Below are positions 10,201-18,822 of a stretch of 23,821 nucleotides of DNA, one piece after another. The stretch is from Nemertoderma westbladi (lineage: Eukaryota; Xenacoelomorpha; Nemertodermatida; Nemertodermatidae), in NCBI GenBank assembly GCA_032718475.1, contig JAUCBJ010005752.1, positions 1-23,821 of the forward strand. Direction: 5' to 3'. Made by a program: the position numbers and the translations under genes. Within the stretch, counting starts at the first letter, position 1. Every line of letters begins with the position of its first letter. A model generated the notes under the pieces. That model saw nothing but the letters and a program-made list of their open reading frames with translations. It searched no databases and had not been told where the DNA came from.

Positions 10201-11789
10201 CGAGATCTATTTCCTCCGGCTTCAGGATCGGTGGTATCGCCTTCCTCAGATGATGTATATCCCTGTCTTTTGGGAGTTGATCGACCCATCATCTGCATTT
10301 GACTAGCTGTTAACTGTTTATTTATGCAGTCTTGATTCTCCTGAATGTTTTCCAATTCTAGTTGGGTGGTTTCTTCAGAGGCTCTCCGTTCTGCTTCTGC
10401 CACTGCCTCTGCCGCTGCCGCTGCCACTGCCACCTTTCTTTCCGCTTCGGTCGCTGCCACTGCCGCCTTTCTTTCCACTTCTACTGCCTTTCTTTCCATT
10501 TCTACCGCCTTTCTTTCCGCTTCTACTTCTGCCGCTGCCGCTGCCGCTGCCGCTTTTCTTTCCGCTTCTGCCGCTGCCACTGCTGCTGCCACTGCCGCTG
10601 TCTTTCTGTCTGCTATACGTTTTTTCTTTACTTGTTCTTCTTGGACCCTAGTGATGCGGAGGCATTCATCAAATGTAGCTTGGTTCGCAGCTATCCTATC
10701 CGCATCTATTGCGTCCAACACAAGCTTGGCTCCTTCACTATTAGGGCTAAGTCCATCTAGCCTTCTCCTCAACTCTTCATCTCCTACAAAACGTTGATAG
10801 TCCGACAGATAGATGTCAATGGCATCCCTCTTATGCGGTTTCTCTGCCGTCACTTCACTTTCCACTTGGGAAAATGTAGCATCTGTTGATTCTCCATGGG
10901 TTGAGCGCTCATCTAGCTGAGCTGTCCACTGAGCCGTTCCTTGAACCTGGAGACTCACCCGTTGAAACCAAGTCTTTACGGCAACTTGCAACGACGTGTC
11001 TTGTCTTCTTTTAGAAGCCTCCTCAAAGGCCGATAAGATTAGCCTGATTCGTAGAATTCTTTCTCTAACTTGATAAAGCAGCTGTCCCTGCTCTTGAGGT
11101 CCTTGGGGTTGTTGAAACAGTTGTTCTTTTAATCGCTCCATAGAGCTGAAGAATCCCTGTACGTATCCTGCTGCTGACCTCTTCCACACAGCTGGATCGA
11201 TGGTTTCTTTCGTTACTCCCATCCTGTGTATGTCTTCCCAGGCAGCTTCCGATAAGTCAAACGGGAGTCCGGGTCCGGGGAAGTTCCATTGCGACTCGAC
11301 AATAGACTTCAGTTCTTCCCTTGTGTATCCCGCATAACTATCCTTGGTCGATCGCTTACTTCTCGCCCAATCAATCTGGTGTTCTTCCACCGCGATCAAT
11401 ACTCTAGTGAGTACGGCTGCAGGAAGGATGAGGAGGGGATCCGAATAAACCGCATCCGTCATCTTTGCTCCGCGCCCGGGTGCCAGCCCCACAGCATCCT
11501 CACCACTGGAGCTGTCGGGCCGTTGAGAAATAAGTTCTCGGCTCGCGGGTGGTTGCTGTTCCGCTACTTCTTGGTCCCGCTTGACCTGAGCTCTAGTGCC
11601 TATGACAGACCTACGATGTTGGACTAGCCTAGGGTCTGATATTACTACGGGAGGGATGATCTTTCTTACAGTAGGAGGTGAGTTGAACTTCGGTCCTACA
11701 CGTTCCACACTCCTGTCTGGGTCACAGATGGTTGTATCTAAGAGACTGTCTGACAGGTTTTGCTTTGTGTCAGACATATTTGTTTGCAC
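7227..11789 (-). CDS. BEL/Pao Gag-protease polyprotein, RT and RNase H deleted
   Basis: This 1520-codon ORF encodes the structural and protease part of a BEL/Pao element. Roughly by residue: 1-380 N-terminal Gag region; 386-470 a long Ala/Glu/Lys repeat (AERKAAAAAAAAEVEAERKA type), probably coiled coil; about 820-985 the DUF1759 Gag core (KFNGDEMKWLPFNEYYKDN); about 1102-1170 three zinc-binding motifs, CX2CX3HX4C, CX2CX4HX4C and CX2CX3HX4H; about 1275-1425 a retropepsin-like A17 protease with LLDSGSTGTFID and later RTRVGWYFTGPS. Normally RT follows. Here, after an acidic stretch, the chain jumps to QWRHCPETINLADIASRG and GEPDFLSKEDEWP, which belong after RNase H. RT and most of RNase H are therefore lost and the join is in frame. 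The first ATG is used; a second lies four codons on. The ORF is otherwise uninterrupted, which suggests recent or continuing selection or very recent copying. Confidence 0.9.
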   Translation of the reverse strand: MQTNMSDTKQNLSDSLLDTTICDPDRSVERVGPKFNSPPTVRKIIPPVVISDPRLVQHRRSVIGTRAQVKRDQEVAEQQPPASRELISQRPDSSSGEDAVGLAPGRGAKMTDAVYSDPLLILPAAVLTRVLIAVEEHQIDWARSKRSTKDSYAGYTREELKSIVESQWNFPGPGLPFDLSEAAWEDIHRMGVTKETIDPAVWKRSAAGYVQGFFSSMERLKEQLFQQPQGPQEQGQLLYQVRERILRIRLILSAFEEASKRRQDTSLQVAVKTWFQRVSLQVQGTAQWTAQLDERSTHGESTDATFSQVESEVTAEKPHKRDAIDIYLSDYQRFVGDEELRRRLDGLSPNSEGAKLVLDAIDADRIAANQATFDECLRITRVQEEQVKKKRIADRKTAAVAAAVAAAEAERKAAAAAAAAEVEAERKAVEMERKAVEVERKAAVAATEAERKVAVAAAAAEAVAEAERRASEETTQLELENIQENQDCINKQLTASQMQMMGRSTPKRQGYTSSEEGDTTDPEAGGNRSRLSRRRRRSHRQKLPDLPPAVRRQLNNTNLGSIEPTDQIINIERLPTIVDEPEIIRPVLEATPSVIETPVLPEPTSKFPLHSTKLPVPHRTTPEIVHVLDSERNIHDLSPVVPRPPATTLAPPASAVEWVDEGRREMGLLLGQLREQHSHSSQQAQEMEGTVQQLKGTIRESRLELQEVQQSIALERDKLVNTQKGIPPTPVTMCQPVRSEVFHAQGVEPTRIYTASEVETPIVNPIKGNYRPVDNDIPYRPDHNPRNLYTDNSILNNTMAQESFTRQMARTEARQAVKVGEIVKFNGDEMKWLPFNEYYKDNIQNSVLSNGEKLRFLIECLEGSPKLMALKFIGHPDGLRQVWDTLNIRYGNRNNIARYLYAKLMAPRKFLSSGIIEFSDEIQEICRQLDWLGKSREYQNSMVVGALTSTLPKGGVGTRWDKKVLYMMEQQRRDPTMADLMSFLDSEVKLQLLKQSREKTTENKVSEKPVSRRKVTPVCYTDDGESQASQEEDSGKDTERSYYVNKTPKDVSKFKSRTNDRREQVRKTPPTSPKRIHGRKPEERTSVHHTAHVKVSNIMPKCVLCDGPHRLNVCNEFLKKSLKDRREVMWDKRLCYNCLRRGHQRRTCYYDARCAKCGAKHHILLHTEFERNSPSQVSESKLHVQFSDVNDTDQSSEMEGFYTDEFSDENESCYLINTAVYRALTYEKETDSELPLTTSNRQPSWKAPTSNVGIREFPVVQLRIHGPKRSYIVNALLDSGSTGTFIDKELAEDIFAGQPKFQTKLNISGIMQVWKSTVTTYYHVGALSNPQDELGEHSIRSVKMVAIKNFATSQVEPYNWDEDDFTQQLEIPRFNTDYPGVQILIGQNAHEALETLEKRPAQPQPLQAYAGRTRVGWYFTGPSRRTLMERLPKDQVYQVREWEDESSELDDPTEGTPYSSDNDDINSNVDQWRHCPETINLADIASRGATPQELTDTPDWLGEPDFLSKEDEWPPHLIPG
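10384..10612 (-). repeat. Ala/Glu/Arg/Lys-coding degenerate repeat within gag
   Basis: Imperfect trinucleotide-rich units encode (A)nEAERKA-type blocks with variants MERKAVEVERKA. It is in frame with gag and probably forms an elongated helix. Expansion or contraction in whole codons would leave the ORF intact. Confidence 0.75.
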
Positions 11790-11889
11790 AGTTGAATGCC
11801 TACTGCTATATTACAGTTAAAGCAAATTTAGTAATTCAGTATCACGGTTAGCCTAGTAATTAATTACCAATACTGCTACTCAGTGTAGC

Positions 11890-12165
11890 ATGATATATAT
11901 ATAATATATTAGAATACCGGTATGCTTATAGTATATATATAAGTATTATTACAGACTAGGTTTGTCACAGAATACCGGTATATAATTCCAGCACAAATAT
12001 ATATAAATATATAATAGGCCTATCGTGGATACCGGTATGCAGTTTACAGTTATAGTATATATAAGTATAATTATTAACTAGAATTAATTACAGAATACCG
12101 GTATAATTTCAGCCTAAAATTTATAGAAATAAATATAATAAACCTATGGTAAATACCGGTATGTC
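11890..12165. repeat. Tandem repeat carrying five ATACCGGTAT palindromes
   Basis: ATACCGGTAT occurs at 11914, 11972, 12029, 12095 and 12153, spaced 58, 57, 66 and 58 bases. Alternate copies share their flanks (TTATAGTATATATAAGTAT after the first and third; TACAGAATACCGGTATAAT at the second and fourth), so the basic unit is about 115-124 bp, present a little over twice. Confidence 0.85.
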
Positions 12166-13110
12166 AATTATTTTAAATAATTGAATTTCTGAATTTTTAG
12201 GGGTTATTTGGTTACTTTACTTACTTTATTACCGTTATTTGAGCAGTAGTCCAACTGATATTTAGACCTAATTGATGTATGGCAGGCCTACTATTTATAA
12301 ATCATTTGAGTTGATTTATAATATATATACCCGTTAAAATGGGTTTTGTCAATATTTGAAATAAATGTTATTATTTCTGGGGGGAGTCACTACACAGAAG
12401 CTGTGCGCTCTCAGTGAAGTGCTACTTGTTGGACACTAAAACAAATAATTCTAATTTACCTAAGTTACTTAATACTACAAATTACGTACAATTCGGGTGA
12501 GATTACAATCTCTTAATAAACACAAAAAATTTACAAGTACGAATTTTTAGGGTAATTTTACAAGAAGTCTACAAACCAGCCTAACAAAGGGTTAGAATAT
12601 CTGGTTATTACAAAGGACAGGGTACGACGGTATTTGAAAATAATAAGTAGTAGTAAATATACTGCGTTGTCCAGATAGGAAAATACCACCGTCTGACGAC
12701 TTATAGCCGTATCGCTATAAGTACTACGTTATGTATCACGGAGTGTTCCTACCTAGAAGTTAATTACCGCGGTCTACCAGAACCAACGTGCCTATTAACC
12801 ACTTTACAACACAAATATACTGCCTACACACTAATCACCTTCGGAAAGTACTGTACACTAAACCCTAAATTAGGTACAAGTACTTATACAACAAATAATC
12901 AGTAGTTAAAAATACTTGAACAGCTAAAAGAACCACGGTATCTGCTGGAGTGACCGGGGCACAAAATCACCAGTCTTTACCTACGCCGAGCAGCCCTGAT
13001 GTAGTACCGGGGTTAATTTAACTATAACGGTATGTATAACAAGCACAATTACTGTAGGAATAAACTTGGGGATATGAAGGTTGCAAATAATCGCATAAAC
13101 TCTGAATAAT

Positions 13111-13692
13111 AAATATTACGCTACGCGTACAGACTACTCAAACAAAATGCAGACCAAATACTGACAGACTACTATCAATCCTAAACAAACTACGGTATAT
13201 GCAGACTCCGAAATGGTTAGTTAGTATGCGTTCTAACCCAGTAGTACGACTTATTCTTTCGAGGGGGTTTACCTCACAGCTCTGGAAGCCCCTACGTTCC
13301 CAACTGGCACTTTATCGGACATACACTCTACACACACCGAAATCTCTTCAGACCTAACAACAGCCAGACAAAATCCAGCCTACAAATTATCTAAGTAAGA
13401 AATATTACGCTACCCGTACAGACTACACAAACAAAATACAGACCAAACGCTGGCAGACTACTATCAAGCCTAAATAAACTACAGGACATGCAGACTCCGA
13501 AATGGTTAGTTAGTATGCGTTCTAACCTAGTAGTACGACTTATTCTTTCGGGGGGGGGGGGTGGGGTTTACCTTACAGCTCTAGCTGCCCCTACGTTCCT
13601 AACCGGCACTTTATCGGACATACACTCTACATGCACTGCAATCCGTTCAGACCTATCAACAGTCAGACAACAGTCCAGCCTACAAATTATCT
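13111..13692. repeat. Direct tandem duplication of about 290 bp in the leader
   Basis: AAATATTACGCTAC starts at 13111 and again at 13400. The copies stay alignable to TACAAATTATCT at 13381 and 13681, sharing for example TGCAGACTCCGAAATGGTTA. The second copy has gained bases, mainly by growth of a G run to 12 (13550-13561). The copies differ at many positions, so the duplication is much older than the insertion dated by the LTRs. Confidence 0.88.
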
Positions 13693-13918
13693 GTACGATC
13701 TGAGCAGGCTTACACATCTTCTGCTCAATATTAGCCTACTAGTAAATAAAACTGACAGAAATAAGTAAACCATGCAAAGGAATAAGGGGTGATCAATCCC
13801 TAATCCCCTAACAGCCTACAATATACAATATATCACAATCGAAATAATACTGATGTACCTATACCAGTATACTGCTGTAAGTACCGGTTCCGGTGGTTAG
13901 GTAGTTAGGCCTACAGGT

Positions 13919-13998
13919 TACCGGTCGACCGGTACTTCAGCTTTATTGCTTACGGCAATAAAGAAGCAATAACCATTATTGTTCTTACCAGAACAATA
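13919..13998 (-). promoter_or_regulatory. Cluster of three hairpins beside the 5' LTR
   Basis: Three inverted repeats follow one another: the 16-base palindrome TACCGGTCGACCGGTA (13919-13934); CTTTATTGC with GCAATAAAG (13941-13949, 13955-13963); and TATTGTTCT with AGAACAATA (13977-13985, 13990-13998). They fall 49-129 bases inside the element, where retroelement RNAs often carry dimerisation or packaging signals. The 16-base palindrome would be a natural kissing or dimer site. Structure is seen; function is inferred. Confidence 0.6.
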
Positions 13999-14047
13999 GT
14001 AAACTGTATTTATTGCCTACACTGCAATCAGAATTAATAACTGTTAC

Positions 14048-16245
14048 TGTTCGCGCTTTTAAGACCTTTGGCAGTTTAACCCGCCAAATCTATATGTCTT
14101 CTAGGTTATAAATCGACTTTAGCCTATGACAAGTATTTGACACAAATAAATCCAACATTAGCCGAAGCCAGTCTATGCGCGACCATTCGCCCGCTGGATA
14201 TACCCGAGAGACTGGATTCGGATGCTTTAATTTGATTGCGGTGCAGGCCTACCGTACTATTCGATTGATCGTTAATATAATTCCTGACAAATATCATTCA
14301 CTTTCGGGAAATATTAGCAGTTCCTTTAGGACGTGGCGCTCTATCTATATAAACAGAGCTATGGCTTACACTAAACACAATGGAATGGATTATAAGTTAC
14401 ACATAAGGCGCATTCTTTAGGAGATGCTTTGTTACGCGGACAAGCACATACAGACTATTGCACACCGCTGCACACTGAATTGCCGATAGTCACTGATTTT
14501 AATCATATATAAAGAGAATAGCAACCGACATTTGTAGGGCCTATAAAATAGCATTCAATTCACTACAAACCACGATAATATAAGTCGCAATTGCTATATG
14601 TAACTGGTCTCTCTAACCTTAGTGTATCAAGAAGATTGGGGTTTCTGATCGTTTATCGTTATTCTCCAAATAACAATATGTAAACAACTGATACAATTAA
14701 TAACAAACAGTAAATAGCAGTAAATAATGTGCAATACAGCAGTAGGTACCGTACCGTACCGTACCGTACCGTACCGTACCGTACCGTACCGTACCGTACC
14801 GTACCGTACCGTACCGTACCGTACCGTACCGTACCGTACCGTACCGTACCGTACCGTACCGTACCGTACCGTACCGTACCGTACCGTACCGTACCGTACC
14901 GTACCGTACCGTACCGTACCGTACCGTACCGTACCGTACCGTACCGTACCGTACCGTACCGTACCGTACCGTACCGTACCGTACCGTACCGTACCGTACC
15001 GTACCGTACCGTACCGTACCGTACCGTACCGTACCGTACCGTACCGTACCGTACCGTACCGTACCGTACCGTACCGTACCGTACCGTACCGTACCGTACC
15101 GTACCGTACCGTACCGTACCGTACCGTACCGTACCGTACCGTACCGTACCGTACCGTACCGTACCGTACCGTACCGTACCGTACCGTACCGTACCGTACC
15201 GTACCGTACCGTACCGTACCGTACCGTACCGTACCGTACCGTACCGTACCGTACCGTACCGTACCGTACCGTACCGTACCGTACCGTACCGTACCGTACC
15301 GTACCGTACCGTACCGTACCGTACCGTACCGTACCGTACCGTACCGTACCGTACCGTACCGTACCGTACCGTACCGTACCGTACCGTACCGTACCGTACC
15401 GTACCGTACCGTACCGTACCGTACCGTACCGTACCGTACCGTACCGTACCGTACCGTACCGTACCGTACCGTACCGTACCGTACCGTACCGTACCGTACC
15501 GTACCGTACCGTACCGTACCGTACCGTACCGTACCGTACCGTACCGTACCGTACCGTACCGTACCGTACCGTACCGTACCGTACCGTACCGTACCGTACC
15601 GTACCGTACCGTACCGTACCGTACCGTACCGTACCGTACCGTACCGTACCGTACCGTACCGTACCGTACCGTACCGTACCGTACCGTACCGTACCGTACC
15701 GTACCGTACCGTACCGTACCGTACCGTACCGTACCGTACCGTACCGTACCGTACCGTACCGTACCGTACCGTACCGTACCGTACCGTACCGGTCCACTGC
15801 GCCGGTAACAGTTATGTGTTCTTATAATTAAAGCCATTCTAATGTTGGAATAAAACAGAATAATTCCATAGCCGATGTTCATGGCATCAGGAAAACCAAC
15901 ACACTGAACCCTGTGAGCTGTTGCAGGTAGCTTTCAACACAAAGAGGAAAAGCTCTCATTGGCAGAGCTCCATATTCCACAGATTCCACGAATGTCTAAA
16001 TGCCGAACTATTCGGGTTTTTGCAGCCCTTAGCCAACACACAGGATGAATCACTCTGCTTGGTTGACCTTGCTCTGGTTGGTTGATCGAACAGAACAAAG
16101 AGGCCATACGTACAGCAAATCAGCCAATCAGCCGGTAGCTTGCATCATTTGAGTTAGGGAGGTTTTCTTTAGAGTATTTGAGCGCATTGAGGGAAACTGG
16201 ATTGCGAAGCAAAAGGGCCAGTTATATCCCACAAAAGCTTTTACA
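14048..16245 (-). repeat. 5' LTR of the BEL/Pao element (2198 bp)
   Basis: This is the upstream LTR in the coding direction. It is the same 1153-bp sequence as 3279-4676 apart from eight substitutions, plus a much longer GTACC array. Its right edge ACA is followed by ATACC, the target duplication, and its left edge TGTTCGCGC abuts the leader. It should hold the element's promoter, but no convincing minus-strand TATA box stands out. Confidence 0.93.
14746..15790. repeat. (GTACC)209 pentanucleotide array inside the 5' LTR
   Basis: 1045 bases of pure GTACC, 209 units with no interruption, between the conserved flanks GCAATACAGCAGTAG and GGTCCACTGCGCC. The same site in the partner LTR holds 49 units. 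The true length could differ if the assembly collapsed or stretched it. Confidence 0.96.
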
Positions 16246-16250
16246 ATACC
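16246..16250. repeat. Target-site duplication, right copy
   Basis: ATACC directly follows the end of the 5' LTR and matches 3274-3278. Confidence 0.88.
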
Positions 16251-16607
16251 CGCGGCCCTTTTGGACCGTTTGGGAGAGGACAGCGGCAGAGTTAGAGTTA
16301 GTTTTCAGCCATGATGTTGTGCTTTATTATTTAACTTTTTATAATTTCCATGAGTTAATTAAGTAATTCAATTATTAAAGCAATGTAACCTTTGTTTCAT
16401 ATTATCGTAAATGATATGATTTAATATACCTAATTCTTGATAATAAATAAAAATAAAATTACTTGAAATCACGTACAAATAACCAATAGAATAATTATAT
16501 TGCACCACCCTAAATATTCCATCACCCATAATTATTGAATCTGCCACCATCCATACTATCGATACACCTCCACCATAATTATCTAGATTAGGACAGTGCT
16601 TTATTCA
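16251..16607. other. A+T-rich intergenic DNA, no gene seen
   Basis: This is the right flank of the insertion. A short G+C-rich start (CGCGGCCCTTTTGG) is followed by A+T-rich sequence without long frames. A 62-codon frame that appears to begin at 16178 spans the LTR boundary and is not a gene. Confidence 0.5.
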
Positions 16608-17460
16608 GGTCCCCCCCGAAATTGTTCTACAAATCTTTTAATGAGATTACATGATATTTGTAACAGCCAAATTCTAGAACGTTTTGTTTATGTTTGAATA
16701 GCTACGTAATAGTATGATTAAAGAGGGGTTTTTGTCTGCCCAGCCATTTATGGGAATGGGATAAACAAAATGTTCCAGAATATGTTGTATTTATTTATTT
16801 AATAGAATATATGGCCTTCATAGAAAGCAAATACATGCTTTCGAATGCCCATACTTCAGATATTTCCCAACCAAATTCTAATGTTTATAAATTTTTTGAA
16901 TCCTTGCACAGCCAGATTTCCAATGTTACCAAAAACACACTATAAGGATGAAGAATAACTGCAGCGTTAGTGATGAAATATCGAAGGGGACACCTTTTTT
17001 TAAATTGTTTTAGTACCTAGAAAATGCAGACAGGGGGGGGGGGGGGGGGGGAATGGACGATATCCCTCTCCAGGGGAAATTGGACGCAAATAACAGCTGA
17101 TTACTCTCATAAATATAACTGTAACCTGTTCTATTGTGTTTAGTTTATTGTTTTGGTTAAAATAACGTTCCTCTGTAACCTGCTCCTTTCCCTAAATTGA
17201 GAATTTAACATCGAAGCGGGATATTAATTCACCAAGGCGGGTTTTGCGTCCAGTTCCCCCCCCCCCCCCCCCCCCCCTGTCTCAAAAAATGAAAGCGAAA
17301 ATAAAAATTTTGAATCACACACGGAGGAGTTGCGTGAAACTATCGCTATTTCAAATTTCATGCAATCGAATTAAGATTTGTAGAAAAATGTCCAAAGGGG
17401 AAGGTATGCCTACCTAAATAAACGACACTATTTACCAGGACATGTAGTGTAGGTATGTAC
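16608..17460. repeat. Dispersed G-run repeat copies, including inverted arms
   Basis: The segment 16611-16660 is an inverted relative of the core at 3140-3196 (C run, then TTCTACAAATC..TTAATGAGATTACATGA). Forward relatives lie at 16947-17051 (GAAGAATAACTGCAG, 19 G at 17033-17051) and 17345-17450 (AAATTTCATGCAATCGAATT, AACGACACTATTTACCAGG). A 22-C run at 17256-17277 with flanks CGTCCAGTTC and TGTC mirrors GACAG(G)19GAATGGACG at 17029-17060. The region is a mosaic of one repeat family in both orientations. Confidence 0.6.
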
Positions 17461-17783
17461 AAAGTTATTATGTGAATATGGTAAGAAATTATTCGAATAT
17501 TCGGTTCCAAAAGATTCAAATTTTAAAGCAAAAATAGTCGCAACATATTATTTTAACGACGTGACAATAAAGAGCATTTCAATATTTATATTTGCAATAA
17601 AGCCCATCATTGACTTTACTTTATTTCACAGCGTAGTTCATTCTTACTTCAAATAAAAAATGTTATTTGCAAAATGTAAATGCGTGTTTCCGCTAAAACC
17701 GCAGTAAAATGAATGTTATTTTATGATTTGGTTTTCTTTTTTTGGTGAAGTTTAAAGCGCGGGTAGACTACTTTACAATTTTT
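17461..17783. other. Intergenic DNA, no gene seen
   Basis: The sequence is A+T-rich with several AATAAA words (17567, 17597 and 17652 regions) and no sizeable reading frame. Confidence 0.45.
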
Positions 17784-17785
17784 AG

Positions 17786-17998
17786 GGAATCCCTGCTGTT
17801 TCGCCTTTGTTTCATGGTGATATATGTACAACTGACGGGTTCAAAGTGGAATTCACAGAAGATCCACACAATCATTGGAGCGCGAAATCCTTCTCCGTGA
17901 TACATAAATACATCACAGGGAATTATCGAAGATTTCAAGTTTCACCGATCGATCTCGTCATGAATGCTGACCATGTTATCTGTGTCTGTGATTATTGA
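17786..17998 (+). CDS. Short hypothetical frame, possible exon
   Basis: The + strand is open from just after a TAG at 17783-17785 to a TGA-side stop at 17998, about 70 codons, including FHGDICTTDGFKVEF and FSVIHKYITGNYRRF. The composition looks more protein-like than that of its neighbours. There is no ATG at the start, but a pyrimidine-rich tract ending ACAATTTTTAG at 17785 would serve as a splice acceptor, so this could be an exon or an exon fossil. I recognise no domain, and the frame may be chance. Confidence 0.22.
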   Translation, partial: GIPAVSPLFHGDICTTDGFKVEFTEDPHNHWSAKSFSVIHKYITGNYRRFQVSPIDLVMNADHVICVCDY

Positions 17999-18822
17999 TA
18001 AAGTGATTTATATAAATTTTAGTATACAGGGAATAATAGTATATTAATACACGAAGTTTGACCTTCGCGCACCACGTGAGATATAATAATGTTATGTGGC
18101 TCTGTTTTGTTGACTCAAAAGTATTATAAGCTGAAAATGAACAGATTTCCTTCTAATGGCAGTGGCTTACTGGACATTAATAATAATATTGATCTTATTT
18201 ATCTCGGTACGATCGCCAAATAATAACGCTGGACAAAAAAGCCTACTTTTTTTTGCTACCACTTAAATAGTTATTTTGGAACGTAGTATTATTTTCATCT
18301 ATACGTAGCCTATACCCGTAGTTTACTCATAAAATATTTTCTCACTTTTATCACAATTTTTTCGCTAACCCACTCCACCAAATAATATATATTTTTGTAA
18401 TAACCTACAAAAATACTCACAGCAACTCGAATAATAAATGAAAATAACGAATATACCAATAACAACAAATAACAAATAACCTGTGCCTCCATTCCAGCCG
18501 CACAAAGTAATGCAGCATTGTGGGGAGGATGGTGCGACTGAGGCCCTTTCTTTGGCAATCGAATGTTTTGAGGAAGCAGATGATATTTTATGGTTAATTC
18601 GTTTTTATTTTTTGGAAGCAGTGCAGAGTAAATGACTCTAAAGTACATTTATATTTTATGTTGATATTATATTTTATCATTAATTCTCGCTTTTTGTTTA
18701 TACATTTCCGGGGCAACAAATCAGTATTACGGCATATCCGTTTATTGTTAATTTTTGCATATTGCTACGGAAACTAGCTAAAATTATAATCGTATAATTT
18801 TTAAAAAAATGTTCACCAAAAA
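17999..18822. other. A+T-rich intergenic DNA, no convincing gene
   Basis: A minus-strand frame at 18310-18648 is mostly low-complexity Ile/Tyr/Val sequence. Only its middle (near 18485-18545, GPQSHHPPHNAALLCAAGME) looks protein-like, and it is too short to call. Confidence 0.4.

Larger units (their letters stand above)
11790..14047 (-). other. Long untranslated leader of the BEL/Pao element
   Basis: About 2.26 kb separate the 5' LTR from the gag ATG, with no ORF of note. It holds a tandem array with ATACCGGTAT palindromes (11890-12165), a direct duplication (13111-13692) and three adjacent hairpins next to the LTR (13919-13998). The first bases after the 5' LTR on the element strand are GTAACAGTTATTAATTCTG. 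They contain no TGG within reach of the LTR edge, so no standard tRNA primer-binding site is visible. Nothing else was recognised in 12170-13110. Confidence 0.75.
3274..16250 (-). mobile_element. Complete BEL/Pao LTR retrotransposon with target duplication, internally deleted
   Basis: Two direct repeats, 3279-4676 and 14048-16245, each begin TG and end CA, and the pair is flanked by ATACC at 3274-3278 and 16246-16250, a 5-bp target duplication typical of BEL/Pao. The LTRs match in length exactly once the (GTACC)n array is removed (1153 bp each), with 8 substitutions, about 0.7 percent, so insertion was recent. Coding is on the minus strand, making 14048-16245 the 5' LTR. The internal region holds a long leader, a Gag-protease ORF, a scrap of integrase and a decayed extra gene. 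Reverse transcriptase, RNase H and the integrase core are absent, so the copy is non-autonomous. The implied empty site joins the sequence before 3274 to one ATACC and then CGCGGCCC. Confidence 0.93.

Noticed and set aside
10345-10797. + strand frames rich in Ser, Ala and Phe or Cys and Arg
   Set aside because: They are antisense shadows of the Gag Ala/Glu/Lys repeat.
14659-15882. Very long frames of repeating RYGTV or VPYRT residues on both strands
   Set aside because: They arise because the GTACC pentamer has no stop in any frame; the same happens in the other LTR.
3274-16250. Two independent solo LTRs or a segmental duplication
   Set aside because: The flanks match only across the whole interval (ATACC outside both outer ends), and the interior has BEL/Pao coding sequence in the right order, so it is one element.
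16178-16366. 62-codon + strand frame
   Set aside because: It spans the LTR edge and the target duplication, so it arose by insertion and is not a gene.
18310-18648. 112-codon minus-strand frame
   Set aside because: It is mostly A+T-driven low complexity; only about 20 residues look protein-like and no splice pattern is clear.
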